Part shown: piece after piece, positions 1-10,105 of the stretch | Layout of the letters: every line of letters begins with the position of its first letter | How positions within the stretch are numbered: position 1 is the stretch's first letter | NCBI GenBank assembly: GCA_015063235.1 | Contig: SUSW01000018.1 | Location: 1-64,000 of the forward strand | Direction: 5' to 3' | Source of the DNA: Thermoplasmata archaeon | GTDB taxonomy: Archaea; Thermoplasmatota; Thermoplasmata; Methanomassiliicoccales; Methanomethylophilaceae | DNA: 64,000 nucleotides | The notes under the pieces: model-generated | The model's database searches: none | The model's input: the letters and a program-made list of their open reading frames with translations, nothing else | What the model was told of the DNA's origin: nothing | Position numbers and translations under genes: made by a program

Positions 1-618
1 ACTGGACACAGTCTGCTCCTGCTGCCCAGAGTGCCTCGGTGTATGTCCTTACGTAAGGCTGGATGACCTTGAGGACTTTCTCAACCTCATCAGGGCACAT
101 GAGGATTCCGAAGATGATGTTCTCTGTGTTGACGAGGTTTCCGGCGAGTGTATGACTCCGGTGTTTCCTGCGACGACTGCGTAGTTCTCTCCGTGTGACT
201 TCTTGAGCTTCTTGACTGCCTCGATAACGACTGCGGGCCTTCCGGTCTTGGTCATCTCTTCAGGGGACATGAGTCCGGAGAAGTCGGGGTACTCACCCAT
301 CATTGCGTCGAAGTGGACGGGGTGCTCCTTGATCATGGGTGCTGCATCCTTCTTGTCAACTGCGACCTTTGCTCCAAGAGCCTCGGTCTCTGCGGTCAGA
401 CAGAAAGCTGCCCTTACGCACTCTCCACCGTTGTGGTCTGCCTGGGCTGCGGCCAGTTTTGCCATGAGGTCTGCATTCTTGTGTGCCTCGGGCCATGCTG
501 CTCCGACTGCGTCCATCTGTGCGACTGTTGCTGACTGTGTGAATACTGCGACTGGGGGCCTGTCAAGGGACTCCTGTTTCAGTGCAGCAAGCACTCTCTC
601 TCTAGGTGTCATTGCCAT
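1..618 (-). CDS. Methylcobamide:CoM methyltransferase, MtaA/MtbA (UroD-like) family; 3' part runs off the window and the frame is broken near nt 150
   Basis: Translation MAMTPRERVLAALKQESLDRPPVAVFTQSATVAQMDAVGAAWPEAHKNADLMA is MtaA/MtbA-like. After ...VVAGNTGVI the expected continuation (LAGNLVNTENIIFGILMCPDEVEKVLKVIQPYVRTYTEALWAAGADCVQ) is in another frame. Confidence 0.8.
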
Positions 619-757
619 AATGAAAACTCCTGTTTTTGGCATATGCTTCATATTATTTAACCGAAGGGGGAAGGTATACACCGCAAAAGTATCCATTTAT
701 TAACCTGCGCGCACGTTATGGCCCGTTTTCAAGTTGTACGTATCCTCCAACTCAAAC

Positions 758-1480
758 TCACAAGGAAATGTCCGTCAAATCGATGAGATTCCCCAAATCC
801 ATAAGGCCCATGTCCGTCACGCCGTAGATGCGGGCATGCGAGTAATCTGAGGACTTCAGAGCGGGCGCCATTATACAGTTCTCGTCGAGAACCAGGTCAT
901 TCCCGGATGAGAAGGGGCTGAACGGAGGAAGGACTATCACGCCCTCCTTCTCAGCATGGACGAAGCACTGTATCTTCATGCCTCCGCCGACGGCCCCCGG
1001 GATCCTGACAGAGGGATGCTCATGGCCGATAATGACGGGTCTCACACCCGAATCCTCATGACCGTGCTCCAGACGGAACCCCATGATGTCTATGTAGTCG
1101 ACCACGATGAATCCCAGGTCGGATACGATGTTCTGGAGGAAATTATCGTGATTTCCCTTCACGGCCACTACCTGAGCGGCTTCGGCAAGAAGGGTGAATA
1201 TCCTGCGGACCTCCGTCCTCTCCTCGTAATTGGCCCTCCTGAAATCATGCTTGATATCGCCCAGAAGGACGATGCGTTTCGGCTCATACCTCGAAATGAT
1301 GTCATTAAGGGCCTCGCGTATGGATTCGGTGTTGATGCGGGGTATGTACATCCCCTCCTGCTCCAACGCCCTCTCGTAGCCGAGATGAAGATCCCCAAGG
1401 ACCACCGTGGGACCATCGGACAGAACGAGACATCTGTCGTTGGTAATCGTCACTCCCGGCAGAATCTCCTTGGCCCTCAT
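758..1480 (-). CDS. Archaeal metallophosphoesterase (calcineurin-like)
   Basis: VVLGDLHLGYE, LLGDIKHDF, KGNHDN, GHEHP motifs; internal ATG chosen as start. Confidence 0.8.
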   Translation of the reverse strand: MRAKEILPGVTITNDRCLVLSDGPTVVLGDLHLGYERALEQEGMYIPRINTESIREALNDIISRYEPKRIVLLGDIKHDFRRANYEERTEVRRIFTLLAEAAQVVAVKGNHDNFLQNIVSDLGFIVVDYIDIMGFRLEHGHEDSGVRPVIIGHEHPSVRIPGAVGGGMKIQCFVHAEKEGVIVLPPFSPFSSGNDLVLDENCIMAPALKSSDYSHARIYGVTDMGLMDLGNLIDLTDISL

Positions 1481-1534
1481 GCCCACGGCATGGCCCTGTA
1501 GGATTAAAACTGTGTTTTGGCATACGGCCATTAG

Positions 1535-2296
1535 ATGATTGAGCACACGTTCCAACTGCTCCCTTCTGTCGGGGCGAAGAAAGAGAAGGCGATCTGGGAA
1601 TCCGGAGTCCGCACGTGGGATGATTTCCTGGCAGCGGAGGCCGTAGATTGTGTGAAACCCGCCTTCAAGGAGAGGTCCGACCCGATCATCATGCAGGCAC
1701 AGGAACTGCTCAAGGAGGGGGATTCTGGGGCCCTAGCCGATATAATCCCCAAACCCGAGCACTGGAGGATGTACCGTCATTTCATCGATGACGCCGCCTA
1801 TCTGGACATAGAGACCGACGGCCTGAGCAGGGATTCGCTGGTCACTGTCGTGACAGTCCACAGGAAGGACGGTACCTACACCCTGACGGAAGGGTTCGAT
1901 CTTGACGCTGAATCGCTGTCGGACACTCTGAAAGGGGCTAAGATGCTGGTCACGTTCAACGGCAGCTGCTTCGATGTCCCCGTGCTGAAGAACAGCTTCC
2001 CGGGGGTCGACCTGGACATCCCACAGTACGATCTGCGCTTCGCATCTAGAAAAGTGGGCTACAGAGGAGGACTGAAGCCCCTGGAGATCGAACTCGGCAT
2101 CCACAGGGATGAGGAGATCCTCGATGTGGACGGTGCCATGGCAGTACATCTGTGGCATCAATGGACAAGGCACGGCGACGAGGATGCACTCAACATCCTC
2201 CAGGAGTACAACCGCGCCGATACAGTGAACTTGGAATACATAGCCGGAGTTATCTTCGACAGGCTGGTGACGGAGCATGCCGAGTACAGATGGTGA
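1535..2296 (+). CDS. RNase H-like exonuclease domain protein (YprB/DnaQ-like)
   Basis: AYLDIETDGL, TFNGSCFDVPVL, YNRADTVNLEYIA motifs. Confidence 0.7.
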   Translation: MIEHTFQLLPSVGAKKEKAIWESGVRTWDDFLAAEAVDCVKPAFKERSDPIIMQAQELLKEGDSGALADIIPKPEHWRMYRHFIDDAAYLDIETDGLSRDSLVTVVTVHRKDGTYTLTEGFDLDAESLSDTLKGAKMLVTFNGSCFDVPVLKNSFPGVDLDIPQYDLRFASRKVGYRGGLKPLEIELGIHRDEEILDVDGAMAVHLWHQWTRHGDEDALNILQEYNRADTVNLEYIAGVIFDRLVTEHAEYRW

Positions 2297-3689
2297 CCTT
2301 CAGCGCCTGGACCGCGACCTCGCCCGCGCGGCAAAGGGCCTGCGCAGTGCGAAAAGCGTCATGGTCGTCTCCCACATAGATGCCGACGGTATAACGGCAG
2401 GCTCCATAGCACACCTCACGCTCGAACGTCTGGGCATCGAACACCGTGTGGTCTTCCAGACCAAGATCTCGGAAGAGACCATCATGATGGTCAACACCGC
2501 GAAGGAGGAGTTCGTATGGATATGCGACCTCGGTAGCGGATACCTCTCCGAATTCGATAGATCCAACCTCGTTATAACGGATCACCATGTCCCGGACCCG
2601 AAATGGAGAAAGAAGCAGACGGTCCTGGACAGCTTCGCTTCGGTGGAACATCTGAACCCGCACACATACGGCTTCGACGGTTCATACGAGGTCTGCGGTG
2701 CAGGGATGACCTACCTGCTGTCGAAGAAGATCGATCCCAAGAACATCGATCTGGCGTATCTCGCTGTAATCGGGGCGATAGGAGATTTCCAGGATTCCGG
2801 CCAATCCAGGCTGGTCAGCATCAACCGCATGATCCTCCAGGACGCAGCGGATACCGGGGACCTGATCATCGAGCAGGACCTGCGCCTTTTCGGCAGGGAG
2901 ACTCGGCCCATAGTGCAGTTCTTCCAGTACGCCACCGACCCCCGCCTCGAAGGCCTCACGGACAACCCGGGCGGATGCATGGACATGCTCGAATTCCTGA
3001 ACATCCCTGTGAAGAGGAACAATGAATGGAGGACGTGGAACGACCTGGACCCATCCGAGAAAGAGAGGATCATCGACAACGTGCTGGAGCTCGTGCCGAC
3101 CGACCAGCAGTCGAGGATCTACGGCGAGGTGTACACCCTTCCTAAGTTCTCGAAAGGGACCGGCCTCAGAGATGCCAAGGAATATTCCACCGTTCTGAAC
3201 TCCTGCGGGAGGTATGACGATGCAGAGACGGGCCTGAGGATCTGCTGCGGGGACACTTCCGCCCTCAAGGATGCCGAACGCAACCGTGCGGACCACAGGA
3301 GACACATATCCACCGCGCTCTCCTACGTCAAAGACAACCATCTGATCAGGGTCCGCAGGTTCATACAGTACTTCGATGCCGGACCCAACATCAGGGAAAC
3401 GGTCGTCGGGATCGTCGCAGGGATGCTGCTCAACTCATCGGAATGCAGGAACAATCTGCCGATTATCGCATTCGTGGATGCCGAGGACGGTGTGAAGGTC
3501 TCGGCCAGGGCCAACAGGGACCTGGTGGACCGCGGATTGGATCTGTCAGCGGTGATGAAGACCGCTGCGGAACTCACGGGAGGCTACGGAGGGGGCCACA
3601 GCGTGGCCGCCGGAGCCACCATCCCTGCGGACAAGAAGGAAGAGTTCCTGGACATCGTCGAGGACATAATATCCTCTCAGATAGACTAA
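2277..3689 (+). CDS. DHH/DHHA1 phosphoesterase, archaeal RecJ-like single-strand exonuclease
   Basis: VVSHIDADGITAGSI, VITDHHVPD, GGYGGGHSVAAGATIP motifs; overlaps the previous gene. Confidence 0.8.
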   Translation: MPSTDGDLQRLDRDLARAAKGLRSAKSVMVVSHIDADGITAGSIAHLTLERLGIEHRVVFQTKISEETIMMVNTAKEEFVWICDLGSGYLSEFDRSNLVITDHHVPDPKWRKKQTVLDSFASVEHLNPHTYGFDGSYEVCGAGMTYLLSKKIDPKNIDLAYLAVIGAIGDFQDSGQSRLVSINRMILQDAADTGDLIIEQDLRLFGRETRPIVQFFQYATDPRLEGLTDNPGGCMDMLEFLNIPVKRNNEWRTWNDLDPSEKERIIDNVLELVPTDQQSRIYGEVYTLPKFSKGTGLRDAKEYSTVLNSCGRYDDAETGLRICCGDTSALKDAERNRADHRRHISTALSYVKDNHLIRVRRFIQYFDAGPNIRETVVGIVAGMLLNSSECRNNLPIIAFVDAEDGVKVSARANRDLVDRGLDLSAVMKTAAELTGGYGGGHSVAAGATIPADKKEEFLDIVEDIISSQID

Positions 3690-3713
3690 TTCTTAAGATA
3701 TTCTGTAGAAGTG

Positions 3714-3733
3714 CCGCCGGGTATTTCCGGCGG
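3714..3733. terminator. Hairpin CCGCCGG-GTATTT-CCGGCGG between convergent genes
   Basis: 7-bp perfect inverted repeat between the recJ-like and argF 3' ends. Confidence 0.45.
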
Positions 3734-3746
3734 AATGGGTTTGTTT

Positions 3747-4667
3747 TCAATCCTTCATCAGGGTGTACAGGACGGCCTTCTGGGCGTGGAGCCTGTTCTC
3801 AGCCTGGTCGAAGACCACGCTGTGCGGGCCTTCCATAACCTCGTTTGTGATCTCCTGTCCGCGGTGTGCGGGAAGGCAGTGCATGATGATGCATGTAGGC
3901 TTGGCCAGAGCCACCAGCTCGTCGTTGATCTGGTAGGGCTTGAAGATCTTGATGGCCTCTTCCTCCGAGGTCTTGTCCCCCATGGAGATCCATGTGTCGG
4001 TGTAGAGCACATCCGCGTCGACACACGCCTTCTCGGGCTCGTGGGAAGCGATGATCTTGGATCCGTTGGCCTCCGCGATCTTGGTGGCGTTCCACATGAT
4101 CTCGGCGTTGGGCATCCTGATCGCAGGACAGCATGCCACCATGTCGATTCCCATGATGGCGCTAGCGTACAGCAGGGAGTTGCAGACGTTGTTTCCGTCC
4201 CCCAGGTACACCAGCTTCTTTCCCCGGAATCCGCCCAGCTTCTCCTTGATTGTGACCATATCGGCGAGTGCCTGGCAGGGGTGCTCCAGATTGTCCAGTC
4301 CGCTGATTACTGGAACGGATGACCAATCCCCGAGCTTGTCCATCATCTTGTAGTCGTAAGCGCGGTACATGATCCCGTGTACAAAGCGGCTCATCACACG
4401 TGCGGTGTCCTCCATCGTCTCGCTATGGACACCGATCTGCATCTTGGACTCATCGAGATAGACGGCGTGTCCGCCCAGCTCCGTGATGGCCACATCGAAC
4501 GAGATCCTGGTCCTGGTGCTGGGCTTCTCGAAGATCATTCCCAATGACTTACCCTTGAGGGGATCGCCGTGGTGTCCGCGTTCCGCCTTGAGCTTCAAAG
4601 CGAGGTCGACAAGGTCAGGAAACTCATCCTTCATGTCGACAACAGATATCAAATTCTTTTTTCCCAT
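3747..4667 (-). CDS. argF: Ornithine carbamoyltransferase
   Basis: FEKPSTRTRISFDVAITELGG, HPCQALADM, HCLPAHRGQEI motifs. Confidence 0.92.
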   Translation of the reverse strand: MGKKNLISVVDMKDEFPDLVDLALKLKAERGHHGDPLKGKSLGMIFEKPSTRTRISFDVAITELGGHAVYLDESKMQIGVHSETMEDTARVMSRFVHGIMYRAYDYKMMDKLGDWSSVPVISGLDNLEHPCQALADMVTIKEKLGGFRGKKLVYLGDGNNVCNSLLYASAIMGIDMVACCPAIRMPNAEIMWNATKIAEANGSKIIASHEPEKACVDADVLYTDTWISMGDKTSEEEAIKIFKPYQINDELVALAKPTCIIMHCLPAHRGQEITNEVMEGPHSVVFDQAENRLHAQKAVLYTLMKD

Positions 4668-4814
4668 GCCCGATGCATCACGCGGGGGTTTATAAAATAT
4701 GATATGCAAAGTTCGCAGATTTGAATATAATCGTGGCAAGCTCAGGCCTGCATTTTCCACTCTAGTCTGACGATATCTTTATTTAAGGGGATACGATAGC
4801 CCGAATTACAACAT

Positions 4815-4889
4815 GGCCGGGATAGGGTAGCTTGGTTATCCTAGGGGACTGTGGATCCCTTGACTCGGGTTCAAATCTCGGTCCCGGCC
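4815..4889 (+). tRNA. tRNA-His (GTG), including G-1
   Basis: Cloverleaf: acceptor GCCGGGA/TCCCGGC plus extra G-1:C73 pair, anticodon loop CTGTGGA, T arm TCGGG-TTCAAAT-CTCGG; no encoded CCA. Confidence 0.9.
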
Positions 4890-4918
4890 CCTATTGTGTT
4901 TTGAATTATGGTGGTTAT

Positions 4919-6370
4919 ATGTCCTGGGAAGGTCAACTCAACAAGATCGATGACAACAGATGGGAGATCCCTCAGGATGAATCCAAAGGGATGCATACCA
5001 ATGCAGTCATCTATGCCAGCGAGGAGATGCTCTCCCAAATACGCTCCGACAATGCTCCGATGCAGGCTGCCAACGTCGCATGCCTGCCCGGTATCGTGGG
5101 CAGTTCGATGGCTATGCCGGACATCCACTGGGGATATGGATTCCCTATCGGAGGGGTTGCGGCCGTAGATGAGAACTCAGGCTCCATCTCGCCCGGAGGC
5201 ATCGGATTCGATATCAACTGCGGAGTACGCCTGATAAAGACCGACCTGACCCTCGAGGATCTGGGAGATAAAAAGAACCAACTCATCGACGAGCTGTACA
5301 AGAATGTGCCTTCCGGACTCGGATCCAAGGGACTCACCAAGGTCAGATACAAAGAATTGGACGATATCCTGATGAACGGCTCCGAATGGGCCGTCGAGAA
5401 CGGATACGGCTGGGAGAGGGACATAGAGGTCACCGAGGAATACGGCCATATGCAAGAGGCCGATTCCACAGTGGTGAGTGACAAGGCAAGGAAGAGAGGC
5501 CTTCCCCAGCTCGGTTCACTCGGTTCCGGCAATCATTTCTTGGAGGTGGATCTGGTCGAGAACGTATTCGACGATGCGACGGCAAAGGTCTACGGTCTGA
5601 AGCAGGGGACACTCGCAATCACCGTACACTGCGGTTCCAGAGGATGCGGGCACCAGATCGCCACGGACTATCTTCAGGAGATGGAGCGCTACATCAAGAA
5701 GAACTCGGTGAGCCTTCCTGACAGACAGCTCGCCTGCGCCCCATTGGACTCCAAGCTCGGAGAGGATTACTACAAGGCCATGTGCTGCGGCGCGAACTAC
5801 GCCTGGGCCAACAGACAGATGATCACCCACTGGGCTAGGGAATCCTTCGAGAAGGTCCTTGGGGATTCCGCCGAGAACATGGGGATGGATGTGGTCTACG
5901 ATGTGGCCCACAACATCGCCAAAAAGGAAAGGCATGATATCGATAAGCATCACATCGACGTTCTGGTCCACAGGAAGGGGGCCACGCGTGCATTCGCCCC
6001 TGGAAGGTCTGAGATAACCCTGAGATACAGGGACGTCGGCCAGCCGGTTATCATCCCTGGAAACATGAGCGTCGGAACGTACGTACTGGCCGGAAGGAAG
6101 GGTTCGATGGAACAGACGTTCGGCTCGACCTGCCACGGAGCGGGAAGGCAGATGTCCAGGAAGGCTGCGATAGACAATCTGAAGATAGACTCGGTCATGG
6201 AACAGCTGCAGTCCAAAGACATCTATCTAAGGAACGGGTCAACAGACGGTGTCCTAGAGGAGGCCCCGGATGCGTACAAGGACGTGGATCAGGTTATCGA
6301 AGTGGTCTGCAACGCCGGATTGACCGCGAAGGTCGCCAAACTCACCCCTATCGGTGTGATAAAAGGATGA
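4919..6370 (+). CDS. rtcB: RNA-splicing ligase RtcB
   Basis: MPDIHWGYGFPIGGVAA, GIGFDINCGVRL, GTLAITVHCGSRGCGHQI, VYDVAHNIAK motifs; start MSWEGQ lies 29 nt after the tRNA. Confidence 0.93.
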   Translation: MSWEGQLNKIDDNRWEIPQDESKGMHTNAVIYASEEMLSQIRSDNAPMQAANVACLPGIVGSSMAMPDIHWGYGFPIGGVAAVDENSGSISPGGIGFDINCGVRLIKTDLTLEDLGDKKNQLIDELYKNVPSGLGSKGLTKVRYKELDDILMNGSEWAVENGYGWERDIEVTEEYGHMQEADSTVVSDKARKRGLPQLGSLGSGNHFLEVDLVENVFDDATAKVYGLKQGTLAITVHCGSRGCGHQIATDYLQEMERYIKKNSVSLPDRQLACAPLDSKLGEDYYKAMCCGANYAWANRQMITHWARESFEKVLGDSAENMGMDVVYDVAHNIAKKERHDIDKHHIDVLVHRKGATRAFAPGRSEITLRYRDVGQPVIIPGNMSVGTYVLAGRKGSMEQTFGSTCHGAGRQMSRKAAIDNLKIDSVMEQLQSKDIYLRNGSTDGVLEEAPDAYKDVDQVIEVVCNAGLTAKVAKLTPIGVIKG

Positions 6371-6373
6371 ACA

Positions 6374-6410
6374 GTACGGGAAACCCGTACCGCTCTGTTA
6401 ATCTGTTTTT
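6374..6410 (+). terminator. Hairpin GTACGGG-AAA-CCCGTAC followed by T-rich tract
   Basis: Perfect 7-bp stem immediately after rtcB stop, TTTTT at 6406-6410. Confidence 0.55.
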
Positions 6411-6451
6411 ACTGCATCAAGACGCAGATGCTGAAGCATCGACGGGAATCC

Positions 6452-7879
6452 TCAGTCCCTGTTCCTGAACACTATGGCTCCTAAGAGCAGCACTGCCAGC
6501 ATGGAGGCGGCCATTATTGGTCCCACCCCTATGGTTTCCGTACCGTCTCCGTTGGCATTGGTATTCCCGGATCCGAGACAGTACAGCTTGACATCGTTCT
6601 TGGCAAATAGTACCTCGCCCTGAGGACCGATCTTAACGGAATTGGTGTTGTTGGTTCCCAACGATCCGACAGGTAGGTCGAATGCCCTTATCTCGTTGGT
6701 CTTCTTATTGTACTCGAAGCACAGCAGCCCGTCCACCGCGGTCGTGAACCTATCTGGCAATCCTGCAGGGGACACGTATCCGCGGACGGTGTCGCCGTTC
6801 ACGGCTATGGACATATTGCTGTACGTCTTGTGGAGACGCGTATCCCTGTCGGTCTGGGCTATGATGGTCTTGGTCTTCATATCGATGACGTTGAAGCAGA
6901 GTCCGCTCTGGATGAATCCGAGGCCGTCCACCATGATCAGACATGATCCGTACGAGTCGTTGTATCCGTTGGACATGTATGTGGCCGAATCGGTTATGAA
7001 CTTCCCGTTGGAATCCACATCCACCAGGAATATTGTCTTGTAATCGCCCAGCCTCGGGTTGGCGAACATGTTGTCCCAATGGGTGGTCACTGCCACGGTG
7101 TTGCCTTCGCAGTAGATGAATCCGCCGTTCCAGTATGTTCCCCTGATCTCGGTCATATCGAACATATCGGTCTGCTGGCCAGTCTCCTTGCTGACGCAGT
7201 ACAGTACGCGCTGGGCCGAATCCGTCTCACCGATACCCGGGTAGAAGAGGTACTTGTCATTCATCGCCACGGAGACAGGGAGAGTGTACCCGTCGATGTA
7301 GAATATGAACTTACTGGACCATTTCAGGCTCTGGACATTATTAGGGTCGGAGGGATCCTGATCCTTCGCAGGATAGCATTCGCATGTCTTGTCCTTCTTC
7401 ACCACGTACCAATAGCCGTTGTCGTAATAGGCCTGGGAACTGACACCGCCGATCTTGTAGAGCTGGTTCAGGTTCAGGTCATAAACGTTACCTGTGGCAG
7501 GGTCGAGGACCATCCTGTCTCCGACTGCAGGGAAATCGCTGACGCTCAGGACACCGGTGTCCACGGTGTTCTTGATGGTGCCGTCACTGATCGAGACCTT
7601 GGAGAAATTCCCGTCCCTGAACACAACGTACACATAATCATTCACTACGGCGTATCCTGCGACGTTCTTCTCTGTCTTCCATTTCACGGTGTAATCCTTT
7701 TCGTTGATTCCTACGGAATCGGAAAGGGATTCCATGATGTCCCCGCTGAAGTAATAATCTGCGGAATTGTCTGCATCTGCCTCCTCGGATACGATGATGA
7801 CCGAAGCGACAGCTGCAAGCGCGATGGCTGCTACCGAGAACAGCAGGATGCACTTTACGGATTGCTTGTCTAATGTCAT
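6452..7879 (-). CDS. Secreted, C-terminally membrane-anchored beta-propeller-like protein (PQQ/WD-like)
   Basis: N-terminal signal/TM segment, repeated VLYCVSKETG/FLVDVDSNG-type blades, C-terminal TM GPIMAASMLAVLLLGAIVFRNRD. Confidence 0.55.
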   Translation of the reverse strand: MTLDKQSVKCILLFSVAAIALAAVASVIIVSEEADADNSADYYFSGDIMESLSDSVGINEKDYTVKWKTEKNVAGYAVVNDYVYVVFRDGNFSKVSISDGTIKNTVDTGVLSVSDFPAVGDRMVLDPATGNVYDLNLNQLYKIGGVSSQAYYDNGYWYVVKKDKTCECYPAKDQDPSDPNNVQSLKWSSKFIFYIDGYTLPVSVAMNDKYLFYPGIGETDSAQRVLYCVSKETGQQTDMFDMTEIRGTYWNGGFIYCEGNTVAVTTHWDNMFANPRLGDYKTIFLVDVDSNGKFITDSATYMSNGYNDSYGSCLIMVDGLGFIQSGLCFNVIDMKTKTIIAQTDRDTRLHKTYSNMSIAVNGDTVRGYVSPAGLPDRFTTAVDGLLCFEYNKKTNEIRAFDLPVGSLGTNNTNSVKIGPQGEVLFAKNDVKLYCLGSGNTNANGDGTETIGVGPIMAASMLAVLLLGAIVFRNRD

Positions 7880-7969
7880 TGCGTAGGATATGAAGTGCTC
7901 CTTATTTGAGCATAATCTTCAGAATGTGCTCAAGTGTTACCAGGCATTGCCAATGACAGCGATCGACAG

Positions 7970-9274
7970 TCAGATTCCCAACACTTTCCTCGAAGCCTTC
8001 TCCACCTGCTCGCACATCATAGAAGGGGCGGAGATTAGGACGGCCCACCCGTAGGGATCCCTCGCCTGCAGGGACCTTGCTATCGGGGAGAACTTCGTCA
8101 GAGACTTCACCTTACCCTCATCGTCCATTATGGATACGTCCGTCTTCCCGATGTTGGCCTTCGATTGGAGATTCGCTTTGGTGGTGAGCTCCGCGCATAC
8201 GTTGAACACATCCAGATCCGCCTGGTCTGCTATCTCCTGCTCCAAACGTTCGGCGCCTTCGATGCTTGCATAGGGGATGAGTTTCGACGCCTTCTCATCG
8301 TCCATGTCCGCACTGTACACGGCGAAGGCCTTCTTGTTGATATCGCGGTTCATTATGCGCCTGATGCAGTTGGAGCTTTTACCCCCGGATTCCACTACGC
8401 GATGCGTCAGATCGGAATCGGTCCAGAGATACATCTGAGACAGGTCGATCCCTGAAGCCTCCACTGCCTTCACGAGCATCCTCTCGGCTATCCTCGTGGT
8501 CTCATGGAAATAGACGGATGTGTACATGAGCGAACGGGATACCATGAGTCCCTCGGCCGCGGTGATGCCGCCTCTGCGCAGCACGATGCGGTCGTTATGG
8601 ACGTTCATGGTGTTGATCAGTCTGTCGCAATCGATGAACCCATGCGAAAGCCCCGTATAGTATGCATCGCGCATGAGATAGTCCATCTGATCGGCATCGA
8701 CCGGGCCGTGGATGATCTGATGGGCATAATCGTTGGAAGGGAAATGATCCTTCCTCTCGGTGAAAAAGTCTAGATCGTCTTTAGCGGAATCCGGATATGC
8801 AATAAGGTCGCAGACCTCTTTCGGATCGATACTTTCTCTGGAGATGACCTCGCCTATAGAGGGCATACCGTCGAATAGATCGTCATCCACATCCGCATGA
8901 TTGGGGATCTTCCCGGTTATCAGAGAACGGGCGAGCTCCATGTGATCCAGTCCCGTTACCTCCTCCATGGTGTGTTCCATGCAGTGCGAGAACGGGGCAT
9001 GGCAGACGTCATGAAGAAGCCCTGCCATACGTACCGTATCTGAATCCGTTCTGTCAAGACCGATCGCTCTCGCCATGCGTCCGGACAGATGATATGTTCC
9101 GAGGCAATGCTCGAAACGCGTGTGGTTAGCTCCGGGGAACACGAGATGGCCCAGACCGAGCTGGCGAACCGATCTCAGCCTCTGCATCTCCGGACGGTCG
9201 ACCACATCTAGGAATAGGCCGCCGACCAATATGTTCCCGTGGACAGGGTCCTGGACCACCTTCGAGCGCGACAT
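7970..9274 (-). CDS. HD-domain phosphohydrolase (SAMHD1/dGTPase-like)
   Basis: DPVHGNI, TRFEHCLGTYHL, AGLLHDVCHAPFSHCME motifs. Confidence 0.85.
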   Translation of the reverse strand: MSRSKVVQDPVHGNILVGGLFLDVVDRPEMQRLRSVRQLGLGHLVFPGANHTRFEHCLGTYHLSGRMARAIGLDRTDSDTVRMAGLLHDVCHAPFSHCMEHTMEEVTGLDHMELARSLITGKIPNHADVDDDLFDGMPSIGEVISRESIDPKEVCDLIAYPDSAKDDLDFFTERKDHFPSNDYAHQIIHGPVDADQMDYLMRDAYYTGLSHGFIDCDRLINTMNVHNDRIVLRRGGITAAEGLMVSRSLMYTSVYFHETTRIAERMLVKAVEASGIDLSQMYLWTDSDLTHRVVESGGKSSNCIRRIMNRDINKKAFAVYSADMDDEKASKLIPYASIEGAERLEQEIADQADLDVFNVCAELTTKANLQSKANIGKTDVSIMDDEGKVKSLTKFSPIARSLQARDPYGWAVLISAPSMMCEQVEKASRKVLGI

Positions 9275-9275
9275 C

Positions 9276-9767
9276 TCATTCTCCGGACTTCCAGAGCTTG
9301 TCCCCAACATAATGGATCGTTTTGATAGCCTTTCCGCCGGCCTTTTGCTTGAGCTCGGTACCCGAGCGCAGTGCTTTGCCTATCGCAAGCGGAGCGCCGT
9401 TCTTGATATCCTTGATCCAGACCAAATCGCCTTCCGCCACGGATTCGTCCGCATCGGTTATGCCCGGACCCATAACGTCCGCTCCGTTGGTCACGAAAGG
9501 GACCGCGCCCATATCGACAGTCACGGATTTGGCAGAAGGCCTGTACTTCAGAATCCCTCTGATGGTAAGGAAGGGTTTGTCCTCATAGACGATTCCCAGG
9601 ATATCTTGGCCGACGAAGATCACTTTGAAATCCGTGCTCTCCGCCATATCGACGGCATCCTTCTCATCGAAGACCGGTACTCCGAAAAGCTCCTGGAGTT
9701 CCTTGGAGAGATTCTTGATCTCCTTCTCTCTCATCCTCTTCCTCTTACGGATCATAATGTCTGACAT
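9276..9767 (-). CDS. PUA-domain RNA-binding protein (archaeal MCT-1-like)
   Basis: C-terminal PUA pattern VTVDMGAVPFVTNGADVMGPGITDADESVAEGDLVWI. Confidence 0.75.
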   Translation of the reverse strand: MSDIMIRKRKRMREKEIKNLSKELQELFGVPVFDEKDAVDMAESTDFKVIFVGQDILGIVYEDKPFLTIRGILKYRPSAKSVTVDMGAVPFVTNGADVMGPGITDADESVAEGDLVWIKDIKNGAPLAIGKALRSGTELKQKAGGKAIKTIHYVGDKLWKSGE

Positions 9768-10105
9768 CAGTGGGTGTATGGGGAGTCCAGATAAAGATAT
9801 CTTCGCTGAAAGTGAGATAAAATCCGATGGCGGAGGAAGGATAGGATAGGATGGATGGATGTTTTCCGTCCGCCATCTGGAGGATTTGTGCTTTTGGGGA
9901 TGCACGTTTTTCCTCTGATACTTACATCGATTGGAGAGTATTTAAACTTCAGAGGGGGAGGTGAGTGAAAGTCCAGTTATATTTTTGAATGTCTGGCTAG
10001 CAAAATTTCGGAGTGAAAGTCCAGAGTGAAAGGGCAACGAGTCCGCTCAATCCCGTACCGTCCGCGGGACCGTTCCTGCTTATATAATTACACGATATCG
10101 GCCTG

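Noticed and set aside
2682-3341. 219-aa minus-strand ORF
   Set aside because: Antisense to the RecJ-like gene; no motif.
4832-4918. N-terminal extension of the rtcB ORF in the track
   Set aside because: Extension lies inside and just after the tRNA-His gene; RtcB homology begins at MSWEGQ (4919).
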